64,000 bases of DNA from Chlamydia caviae GPIC. Lineage in GTDB: Bacteria; Chlamydiota; Chlamydiia; Chlamydiales; Chlamydiaceae. The stretch lies in the NCBI RefSeq assembly GCF_000007605.1, contig NC_003361.3, forward strand, positions 1,109,391 through 1,173,390. Direction: 5' to 3'. Below, in pieces: positions 30,494-38,353 of this stretch. Positions within the stretch are counted from its first letter, which is position 1. Each line of letters begins with the position of its first letter. Position numbers and translations under genes: made by a program. The notes beneath the pieces are model-generated. The model searched no databases. It worked only from the letters and a program-made list of their open reading frames with translations, and was not told the DNA's origin.

Positions 30494-30603
30494 GTTCTTT
30501 CTATGGTTCCCCCCAACTTCAGGGATAAGGCGACCCTATAAGGTCGCTTATAGAAACAACAAAAATTCCTGTCAAACAGAGGAATCCCTAGAGAAAATAA
30601 ACC

Positions 30604-31836
30604 CTAATCATCGTAGTCAGCTATTAAGAACGGCTTACGTATATTTTCAAACTTTGTTCTCCCTTCAATACACAATCTTTTTAAAGGCCAAATAATATAC
30701 CGCTCGTTTTGACAAACATGTAAAAATTTTTCTTCTCCTAAACAGCGCTGTATCGACGTTCTTCGTAAAGGAATTTTCTCCAAGGTTTTAAAAGCATTCT
30801 CTACTTGTTTAGGATAAAGAGTCTTTAGGGTCCCTAAAATTGTACATTGCGTTTCCATAGGAAGAAATTTTTCAGGCTGTTCTAATATGAGTAAAACCCC
30901 TGAACAAAATTCCATCTTATATTTACCAAAAAAAGGTTCGTAACAAAAAGGGTAGAACTTGATTCCCGGTAATCGCGCATCATTTAACTTCTTTGCAACA
31001 AGATTTCCATCCATCCAAGGTGCTCCGATCACCCTAAAAGGAAGAGTATAGCCTATACCGATACTCGATATGGATAAAGCGCCTATAATTCCTGTAGCAG
31101 CATAGAAAAATGTCGTTTGTGCATTCGGAATTTGTGGGCTTGTCGGGATCCAATTTAATCCTGTTTGAGAAAATGTCATAGATCGTTTCCAGCCCTGCAT
31201 GGGAACTACAGATACCTGAGCTTGGGGGGCGTACTTTGCTTTATAAAAAAGTGCTAATTCTCCGGGGGTCATTCCATAGCAATAAGGAATTTCTGGAGCA
31301 TAATCTGATTGCGATGGGATGGGGCCATCGATTAACCTCCCCCCCATAGGATTCGGGCGATCTAATATGATTAACGTCTTTTTATACTTTTGTGCAGCAC
31401 GCACCAAATAGAGTAATGAAGAAACGAAAGTATAAGAACGCACTCCAATATCTTGTACATCGTAGATTAAGACATCACTACCTTGCACAGCACATTCAGG
31501 GATATCTTTAATACCGTAGAGAGACACCGTACGCAATCCTTGAATTTCAGGAACTGCTCCAGGAGTTTCTGCAGGCGCAGTACCGTAATAGCCATGTTCT
31601 AATGTGCACAAGATACTCAAAGAACATAAATCTTTATGTTCGCGAAAAACAGATAGGGCGTCCTTTCCCTCGTGATTAATAGCCGCATTATGAGAAATTA
31701 ATGTCACTTTCTTTCCACGAATCCAAGAGAGGTAGGTTTCATCGGTAAAAATACGATCTAGCCCCACCGCTACGTGAGAGAATCCTAAAGAAGGAAAGAA
31801 ACACAATAAAATGAAAAACGAGCGTATAACTCTCAT
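30604..31836 (-). CDS. DUF1343/NamZ-family exo-beta-N-acetylmuramidase homologue (CT605-like)
   Basis: 410 residues with a signal peptide (MRVIRSFFILLCFFPSLGFS). Conserved family blocks are VGLDRIF, KKVTLISHNAA, EHGYYGTAPA, LIYDVQDIGVRSYTF (about 124-138), ILDRPNPMGG (about 157-166) and GIGYTLPFRVIGAPWMDG. DUF1343 proteins were characterised as NamZ enzymes that release MurNAc from non-reducing ends of peptidoglycan. In chlamydiae, with only a thin septal peptidoglycan ring, this would be a turnover enzyme; that step is inference. Located 110 bases upstream of groEL2 and divergent from the NTPase gene. Confidence 0.85.
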   Translation of the reverse strand: MRVIRSFFILLCFFPSLGFSHVAVGLDRIFTDETYLSWIRGKKVTLISHNAAINHEGKDALSVFREHKDLCSLSILCTLEHGYYGTAPAETPGAVPEIQGLRTVSLYGIKDIPECAVQGSDVLIYDVQDIGVRSYTFVSSLLYLVRAAQKYKKTLIILDRPNPMGGRLIDGPIPSQSDYAPEIPYCYGMTPGELALFYKAKYAPQAQVSVVPMQGWKRSMTFSQTGLNWIPTSPQIPNAQTTFFYAATGIIGALSISSIGIGYTLPFRVIGAPWMDGNLVAKKLNDARLPGIKFYPFCYEPFFGKYKMEFCSGVLLILEQPEKFLPMETQCTILGTLKTLYPKQVENAFKTLEKIPLRRTSIQRCLGEEKFLHVCQNERYIIWPLKRLCIEGRTKFENIRKPFLIADYDD

Positions 31837-31951
31837 AACACCTATCTGACTATAAAAAACAACATTCTGATAGTTTGTTGTTAGTTAGGTACTGCTAGCA
31901 AAAAAGATATCTTTGTGCAACCGTGCTAATAGTTGTGTAGATGCGCCTATT

Positions 31952-31975
31952 TCGATTATTTTGTAATATAATCGA
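31952..31975 (+). promoter_or_regulatory. -10 element TATAAT inside an 8-bp inverted repeat
   Basis: TCGATTAT at 31952-31959 is inverted as ATAATCGA at 31968-31975, and the perfect TATAAT (31967-31972) overlaps the right arm. It lies 100 bases before the RdgB-type gene. I see no good -35 at standard spacing. Confidence 0.35.
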
Positions 31976-32071
31976 GAGAGGCACTACAATCGACAAAATT
32001 GCTAGTGTAATTTCAAACGAGACAAAAACTTTTAGTTATTTGCTCTTTTCCCTTTTGCTAAGGAGAAACCC

Positions 32072-32692
32072 ATGAAGATAGTCATTGCTAGCTGCCACGG
32101 TTATAAAATACGAGAAACCAAGACTTTTTTAAAACAATTAGGAAGTTTTGATATTTTCTCATTAACAGATTTCCCTAACTATTCTGCTCCTAAAGAAATA
32201 GGTTGCCTTCCTGAAGAAAACGCCTTAGCAAAAGGCCTTCATGCAGCAAAAGAACTCAATTCTTGGGTGATTGCTGATGATACCATGCTTATGGTGCCAG
32301 CATTGAATGGGCTTCCTGGCAAACTTTCAGCCACTTTTGCCGGAGAAGATGCCTGCGATAAAGATCACAGAAAAAAACTTCTGCAAGAGATGCAGTCTTT
32401 AGAAAGTATTGTAGATCGCTCTGCCTATTTTGAATGCTGTATTGTTCTTGCTTCTCCAGAAGGAAAATTTTTTAAAGCTCGAGGAATTTGTGAAGGCTAT
32501 ATTAGCAATCAAGAAAAAGGTTCTTCAGGGTTTGGTTACGATTCATTATTTTTAAAATATGATTATAAACAAACGTTTGCTGAACTTTCTGAAGATGTGA
32601 AAAATCAGGTTTCGCACAGAGCCAAAGCTTTACAAAAGCTCGCTCCTTATTTGCAAAACCTGTTAGAGAAACAGCTAGTCTCTAGGAACTAG
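32072..32692 (+). CDS. XTP/dITP diphosphatase (RdgB/HAM1 family)
   Basis: House-cleaning nucleotidase that hydrolyses non-canonical purine triphosphates, 206 residues. The N-terminal [14 protein letters not shown] replaces the usual T/SxNxxK block; [19 protein letters not shown] (about 68-86) is the family's DDSGL region with Ser replaced by Thr-Met; [11 protein letters not shown] (about 150-160) and [10 protein letters not shown] (about 187-196) are typical. A strong AAGGAG at 32059-32064 precedes ATG. Convergent with, and overlapping by 18 bases, the small gene on the other strand. Confidence 0.88.
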   Translation: MKIVIASCHGYKIRETKTFLKQLGSFDIFSLTDFPNYSAPKEIGCLPEENALAKGLHAAKELNSWVIADDTMLMVPALNGLPGKLSATFAGEDACDKDHRKKLLQEMQSLESIVDRSAYFECCIVLASPEGKFFKARGICEGYISNQEKGSSGFGYDSLFLKYDYKQTFAELSEDVKNQVSHRAKALQKLAPYLQNLLEKQLVSRN

Positions 32693-32908
32693 CGTTTCCA
32701 ATGAATGTTCTAAACAGCCGCGAATTTCACGCATTTCTGCAAGTATAGCTTCTGCTCTTAAGAAATCAGCTTCTAAACTTGCCGCTGCGGGCATGCCTTC
32801 TTTACCTTGAAGTTTCTGTGTCGCTACGGGCATTTCTAAACTAACTGTAGATTTCGCGGTGAGTCGGTGTGTCTTGTTAAAAGAAACGGTTTGAATACCT
32901 TCATTCAT
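32675..32908 (-). CDS. Small conserved chlamydial protein (CT606.1-like)
   Basis: 77 residues from ATG at 32908, whose ATGA overlaps the ung stop, so it is coupled to ung; an in-frame TTG at 32920 is a less likely start. The C-terminal half is helical with acidic and alanine-rich repeats (about 40-75). No known domain. The 3' end overlaps the convergent NTPase gene by 18 bases. Confidence 0.65.
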
Positions 32909-33594
32909 GGGAGCTTCCAATTGATCATGGGCTTATTCAGCTTTTTAAGCAGGTAGTTAATTTTTGAAAAGTGTGAACAACCAAAAAAGCCCCGATGTGC
33001 CGCCAAAGGAGAGGGATGTGGCGCTGTTAAAATCGCATGTTTATGCGAGGAATGAAAAAGTAAGTCGCATTTCTTTCTTGCTGCATTTCCCCATAATACA
33101 AAAATCACATGGGAACGATTTTCTATAAGCTTAGTAACAATAGCGTCGGTAAATTGTTCCCATCCCTGACCAGCATGGGAAAAAGGCGTTCCTGCGCGTA
33201 CAGTCAACACAGTATTTAACAATAGGACGCCTTGATCTGCCCAGGATTGCAAACATCCTGTAGTATTTTCTATTCCTAAATCGGTCTGTAATTCACGAAA
33301 GATATTGATTAGGGATGGGGGTAGACGCACCCCTTGCGGAACGCTAAAGCTCAATCCATGAGCTTGGCCCTCTCCTGGATAAGGATCTTGTCCAAGAATA
33401 ACAACACGCACAGAATCAAAAGGTGTGCTTTTTAATGCGGTAAAGATATTGTCTTTTGCAGGAAAGACGGTTGTCTGGGAATACTCAGATTGTAAAAATT
33501 CCCTAAGCTTATGCATGTAGGGCTGAGACCATTCAGTTTTAAGCTGCTCTTGCCAAGACAAAGGAAGCTGGTCTATAGTAAAGGCGTTTTGCAT
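32905..33594 (-). CDS. ung: Uracil-DNA glycosylase
   Basis: Removes uracil from DNA (base excision repair), 229 residues. The active-site block [20 protein letters not shown] (about 61-80) contains the catalytic Asp; [11 protein letters not shown] lies near 165 and the DNA-intercalation loop [17 protein letters not shown] near 193-209. Family 1 enzyme of normal length. Transcribed ahead of the small gene. Confidence 0.97.
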
Positions 33595-33704
33595 AAACCT
33601 CCCACTTTTATTATTTGAAAATAGAAGTATATTAACCTTCTTAGATTATTTTAGCTTCAGGGATCCTAATTTTTCGGTCAGAAGCTATCAGTTAGGATAT
33701 CACT

Positions 33705-35618
33705 ATGCTCACCTCAGAATTAAACGAAGCACAAATTGCAGCCGTCACTTCACCATTAAGTCCTACTTTAGTTCTTGCTGGAGCCGGAGCTGGAAAAACT
33801 CGCGTAGTAACATGCCGTATTCTCCACTTAATTAACGAAGGTATAGCTCCTAAAGAAATCCTAGCTGTTACTTTTACTAATAAAGCAGCAAAAGAACTTA
33901 AAGAACGCATTTTACATCAATGTCCCCAAGCTCACGGTTCTGACGTTCCTATGGTATGCACGTTCCATAGTTTAGGAGTATTTATCCTACGACGGTCCAT
34001 ACATGCTTTAAATAGAGAAAATAATTTTATTATCTATGATCAAAGTGACACGGACAAGCTTCTCAAGCAATGTTTACAAAAATTTAATCTCAAGAAAACT
34101 CTCAGTAGTTCGATACAATACCACATATCTCAAGCAAAAAACCGTCTGCTCTATCCTGAGGATTTAGATCCCGAAGAGTATATTGATCCTGTAGTGTCTA
34201 TTTATAAAGAGTACCAGCAGCGCTTAAATGAAACTAATGCTTTAGATTTTGATGATCTTTTATTTCTTACTGTGAAACTGTTTAAAGAATTTCCTGAGAT
34301 CAGAAAAGAATATAGTGAGTTATGGAAAGCTCTTCTTATTGACGAGTATCAAGATACCAACCACGCACAATATATGATGGCGCAGACCATCGCTGGAAAA
34401 CACCACAATATATTTGCTGTAGGAGACCCTGATCAATCTATCTACTCGTGGCGCGGAGCCAATATCCATAATATTTTAAATTTTGAAAAAGACTATCCTA
34501 GAGCTCTTGTCCTACGTTTAGAAGACAATTACCGCAGTTATGGAAACATTCTTAATGCTGCTAATGCTTTAATTCAAAACAACGTCTCAAGATTAAAAAA
34601 AGACCTACGCAGCGTAAAAGGCCCGGGAGAAAAAATTCGTGTATTTCTAGGCAAAACAGATAAGGAAGAAGCGGAATTCGTAGCTGAAGAAATCTATCGT
34701 CTTCATAAGAGAGCGAATATTTGTCTTCGTGATATTTGTATTTTTTATAGAACAAACTTCCAATCTCGAACTTTCGAAGATGCTTTATTACGTAGACGCA
34801 TTCCCTATGAAATTCTTGGGGGATTATCTTTCTACAAACGTAAAGAAATTCAAGATATTTTAGCTTTTCTAAGGATGTTCTCTGCCAAATGCGACGTTGT
34901 CGCATTTGATAGAACTGTAAATCTTCCCAAACGTGGTTTAGGGCCTACGGCGATTTCTTCTTTAATAGACTACGCTCTTACTAATAACCTCCCTATGTTA
35001 GAAGCATGTAAAAATGCTTTAGAAACTCAAGCTGTGAAGTTATCTAAAAAGCAACAAGAAGGCTTAAGATGTTATCTGAGTATTTTCCAACAGCTCGAAC
35101 ATGCCTATGAAACTCTTTCTCTTAACGAATTTGTTGTCGCGACGATAAGAATCACAGGATATCTCCAGGTTTTAAAAGAAGATCCCGACACTTTCGAAGA
35201 TAGAAAGAGCAACCTTGATGAACTCGCTTCAAAAACTTTTGAGTGGGAACAGCAAAATACAGAAGGCTCTTTAGAAAGTTTCCTAGATGATTTAGCTTTA
35301 AAAAGTTCTACTGATGACTCGGAGCTCATTGCTGATCGTGTCAATCTTATGACAATTCATAACGGTAAGGGACTAGAATTTCGGATAGCCTTTCTTGTCG
35401 GTTTAGAGGAAAACCTCTTCCCTCATGCAAACTCTAAAGGAAATTATGAAAACCTTGAAGAAGAACGACGGCTATGCTACGTAGGAATCACTAGAGCCCA
35501 AGATCTTCTTTATTTAACCGCAGCGCAAACTCGCTTTCTTTGGGGCACAGTTCGTGTCATGAAGCCGAGTCGATTTCTTAAGGAAATCCCTAGAGATTAC
35601 TTGATTCAAGTACATTAG
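33705..35618 (+). CDS. uvrD: DNA helicase UvrD/PcrA type
   Basis: Superfamily 1A 3'-5' helicase, 637 residues, shorter than E. coli UvrD (about 720) because the C-terminal tail is reduced. Motif I is AGAGAGKTRV (about 27-36), motif Ia AVTFTNKAAKEL, motif II LLIDEYQDTN (about 210), motif III GDPDQSIYSWRGA (about 243-255), motif V MTIHNGKGLEF and motif VI YVGITRAQ. Removes excised oligonucleotides in excision and mismatch repair. Two bases separate it from rpoN. Confidence 0.96.
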   Translation: MLTSELNEAQIAAVTSPLSPTLVLAGAGAGKTRVVTCRILHLINEGIAPKEILAVTFTNKAAKELKERILHQCPQAHGSDVPMVCTFHSLGVFILRRSIHALNRENNFIIYDQSDTDKLLKQCLQKFNLKKTLSSSIQYHISQAKNRLLYPEDLDPEEYIDPVVSIYKEYQQRLNETNALDFDDLLFLTVKLFKEFPEIRKEYSELWKALLIDEYQDTNHAQYMMAQTIAGKHHNIFAVGDPDQSIYSWRGANIHNILNFEKDYPRALVLRLEDNYRSYGNILNAANALIQNNVSRLKKDLRSVKGPGEKIRVFLGKTDKEEAEFVAEEIYRLHKRANICLRDICIFYRTNFQSRTFEDALLRRRIPYEILGGLSFYKRKEIQDILAFLRMFSAKCDVVAFDRTVNLPKRGLGPTAISSLIDYALTNNLPMLEACKNALETQAVKLSKKQQEGLRCYLSIFQQLEHAYETLSLNEFVVATIRITGYLQVLKEDPDTFEDRKSNLDELASKTFEWEQQNTEGSLESFLDDLALKSSTDDSELIADRVNLMTIHNGKGLEFRIAFLVGLEENLFPHANSKGNYENLEEERRLCYVGITRAQDLLYLTAAQTRFLWGTVRVMKPSRFLKEIPRDYLIQVH

Positions 35619-35620
35619 GT

Positions 35621-36892
35621 ATGTTTCAACAACATCAAAAACTTTCTCAAAACTACCTTCCCTCGCTGCGTATGCAGCAGGGATTGCAGATGTTGCAATC
35701 TCCAATTACTGAACTTGCCTCTTATGTACTCCAACAAATCATTCACAATCCCTTCTTTGATCTCTCTTCTTTAGAAGATGAAGAATGGTCCGTATGTTCT
35801 TCTCTTCCCTCTGTAGATGCTGCATATTCTCGTCCGGAATCTTTATTTTCCCATCTTCTCACACAAGTGCAGCAAACATTTGATCGTTCTGAAGACCTGC
35901 TCATTGCTCAGCACATTATAGGGAATCTATCAGATCAAGGTCTGTTTCTCTCTTCTACTGAAGAGCTCTCCTTACAATTAGAAATGCCTTTAGAAACTAT
36001 CCATACTGTTTGGGAAACTATTCAGCATTTTCACCCTTTAGGGATAGCTTCTCCCTCTCTTCAAGATTATTGGCTATTACATTTAGAAGGCTCTGCACAT
36101 GCTCTTGCTTATAAGATCATCAAAGAACACTACTCTCTTTTGATTAACTGTGATTTCTTACGTATAGCAAAAAAATGTCGCTGTTCCCCTTCAGATATAA
36201 GAAAAGTTCTTAAGACAGCCTTAGCAAAAATTCCTTGGTGTCCTGCGGAAGGTTATGCTTCTTTATCTCATGTACAACCTGCGCTTCCTGATGTTTACGT
36301 CACTAAAAAACATCAAATTTGGGAAATCCAAATAAGCTCTCGAGGTTTACCTCCTATAAAACTTAACAGCGAAGTATTTCATATTTATGAACAGCTTCCT
36401 AAAGAAGAAAAAAAAAATCTCACACAGCAAATTCTCTCTGCTAAATGGCTTATCAAAAATCTAAGAAAACGAGAACAAACCTTATTTTCTATAGTAGAAA
36501 CTATCCTCCCTCATCAAGAAAGCTTCCTTCTTGGCAAGTCTTCTTCTCCCAAAGCATTATCTGTAAAAAGCTTATCTGAAGAGCTTTCCTTTCATGAATC
36601 AACGATATTTCGTGCTATAGAAAATAAAACATTAGCCGCGCCTATCGGGATTATTCCTCTGAAACAGCTTTTTCCACGCGCTGCTGGTGATAACGATTCT
36701 CAATCTAAAGAAACCATACTGCAGTGGATTCACGAATGGATAGCTTCAGAGACAACACCTTTATCTGATGCTGATATTAGCGAACGGATCTCTCAACAGG
36801 GAATTCAATGTGCCCGTCGTACGGTAGCTAAATACCGCACACAGTTGAAAATTCTCCCCGCGAATAAAAGGAAAGCCTATTTTGAAATGTAA
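35621..36892 (+). CDS. rpoN: RNA polymerase sigma-54 factor
   Basis: 423 residues. Region I is the Gln/Leu-rich N-terminus (QNYLPSLRMQQGLQMLQSPI, about 10-29), followed by the core-binding region and the C-terminal DNA-binding part with the RpoN box ARRTVAKYR (about 399-407). Works with the chlamydial enhancer-binding protein CtcC (not in this window) at -24/-12 promoters. Starts 2 bases after uvrD. A weak 7-bp hairpin (36887-36905) covers its stop. Confidence 0.95.
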   Translation: MFQQHQKLSQNYLPSLRMQQGLQMLQSPITELASYVLQQIIHNPFFDLSSLEDEEWSVCSSLPSVDAAYSRPESLFSHLLTQVQQTFDRSEDLLIAQHIIGNLSDQGLFLSSTEELSLQLEMPLETIHTVWETIQHFHPLGIASPSLQDYWLLHLEGSAHALAYKIIKEHYSLLINCDFLRIAKKCRCSPSDIRKVLKTALAKIPWCPAEGYASLSHVQPALPDVYVTKKHQIWEIQISSRGLPPIKLNSEVFHIYEQLPKEEKKNLTQQILSAKWLIKNLRKREQTLFSIVETILPHQESFLLGKSSSPKALSVKSLSEELSFHESTIFRAIENKTLAAPIGIIPLKQLFPRAAGDNDSQSKETILQWIHEWIASETTPLSDADISERISQQGIQCARRTVAKYRTQLKILPANKRKAYFEM

Positions 36893-36913
36893 AGCGGTTT
36901 TACATCTCAAAAA

Positions 36914-37711
36914 TTAGGTGAAGTAACTAACATAGATTTGCTGCCAGCGAATGCTTTCTAACTTTTGCTCTCTAGCATACTTTTCAAGAACTGGAATTGG
37001 CTGAGTAGCGAACATCCGGATCTCAGCATCTGTAAGTCTTAACATCACCCATAAAGGAGGAATTCCGAGCATCTTGCGGATCTTTTTCATGGCACGACGG
37101 AAATAGCTCTGTACAATGAGCAATCTTGTACCAAAATACGCCGGAGTAGCGAGAATACAAGCAAGGCCTCCTAAGGGAGACCATAAACTTAATCCCAAAC
37201 CCGAAAGAACGAAAAAGAATAAACAGTAACTCTCTCCAGGAGAACGAAACAAAGGCCCTAAAAATCGTCTCCATACCTTTGGTGAAGTCTGATAAGCCAA
37301 GACTTCTTCAAACATAGGCTCATAGAATTTCATACGTGCGGCATGAACAGCTTCGTGGGCAAGAATCTCTTCTTTAGAATACATATACAACCAACGCGCA
37401 GCTTTGCGTAGGGGTTTGCGCAGTTGTATAGTGACCTGATTATTTGCTATCCACGTGCATCCCGCCTCCCAAACGTCCATACCTTCATTAGTATATAAGA
37501 CTTCCAAGTGTGTAGGATTGATATCAAAGAGCTCTTGTAATCTTTTTGGGAAAGCTGTGGGATAATCAGGAGCATTATCGATAATATCTTGAGCGCGATA
37601 AAGAAAGGGGGGTTTTAATTCTTCAGGCCCGGCTATAATTCCCTGTTTATTCAAATCAAGTAGGTCATCTTCTAGAGATTTTGGAGGAATTAAAAACTCA
37701 AATTTTTCCAC
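36914..37711 (-). CDS. Membrane-associated HExxH protein, candidate zinc metallopeptidase (CT642-like)
   Basis: 265 residues. ILAHEAVHAARM (H119, E120, H123) is a full HExxH zincin motif, and FEEVLAYQ with E135/E136 twelve to thirteen residues later could supply a third ligand. Two hydrophobic segments (about 160-178 and 180-200) follow, then a basic, cytosolic-looking C-terminus. No signal peptide. I do not recognise a named family; the motif, the third acidic ligand and the membrane anchor together suggest an active protease, which is inference. Alone on its strand, convergent with rpoN, with a 642-base non-coding stretch upstream. Confidence 0.75.
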   Translation of the reverse strand: MEKFEFLIPPKSLEDDLLDLNKQGIIAGPEELKPPFLYRAQDIIDNAPDYPTAFPKRLQELFDINPTHLEVLYTNEGMDVWEAGCTWIANNQVTIQLRKPLRKAARWLYMYSKEEILAHEAVHAARMKFYEPMFEEVLAYQTSPKVWRRFLGPLFRSPGESYCLFFFVLSGLGLSLWSPLGGLACILATPAYFGTRLLIVQSYFRRAMKKIRKMLGIPPLWVMLRLTDAEIRMFATQPIPVLEKYAREQKLESIRWQQIYVSYFT

Positions 37712-38353
37712 GTTTTAGTTCCTTTTTCTAAGATACTCACTGCCATCCAGAAATACTACTTATCTACCGTTAAAATCAAAAAACGCAGTTAAATCAACTC
37801 CAGGAGTTTTCTCAGCAAATACCTAATTAGATGTAAGATTTGTTTCTCATCTTTTCAACTTTCAAAAACAAGAAATATTCTTATTAAAGTTTTCTTATAG
37901 AGCCACATTCCATAAGTATTACATTATTCCCTTGAAAAGAATCTACCTCATACTGAATAACGATTAGGACGTGCCAGGGCCTCTGGTCAAATCTCTTCTG
38001 AAGAATTAAGGTTTTGTTCTTTTTAATATGTTTCATATGGGACAGCCTACAAATCGTAGAAAATGGAGACAACGTGTTCTCAATAATCCACGGTTTTTTT
38101 CTCTGAGAGAAAAATAAAATTACCTATTTTTAACCCTTCTTGATTTTGGAGATTTCCTCTTTATATTAAGAAGATTATTGTCAAAAATTCTAGCTTGTCC
38201 GTTATTACAATAAGCTGAAATACGTACGTAGTGAGGCTTGCAATAAATAATAGATGCTTGCATGAGGATTTTTTTTAGATAGGGAACATAAACAATAAAA
38301 AAGGAGAGGCGTTTTTACTCCGATCACAATGCGGAGCTCGCCATTTAATATTA
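37712..38353. other. 642-base stretch without a convincing gene
   Basis: The longest non-coding stretch of the window, between divergent CT642-like and topA genes. It holds an uncertain minus-strand frame of 62 codons (37884-38072), no tRNA, an A/T palindrome of TTTTTCTCT and AGAGAAAAA near 38095-38115, a possible promoter for topA (TTGTCA at 38178-38183 with TTATTA 18 bases later), and direct repeats of GCTTGCA near 38237 and 38256. An unrecognised small RNA or a gene remnant is possible. Confidence 0.4.

Noticed and set aside
36887..36905. Terminator of rpoN
   Set aside because: The 7-bp stem is short and AT-rich, and there is no T-run on either strand; noted within rpoN only.
37960..37985. 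Sigma-54 -24/-12 promoter on the minus strand (TGGCACG)
   Set aside because: TGGCAC is present but the GC of the -12 element is not at the required spacing.
37884..38072. 62-codon minus-strand frame as a real gene
   Set aside because: No ribosome site, no recognisable family, and length within chance for AT-rich DNA; kept only as a remark on the gap.
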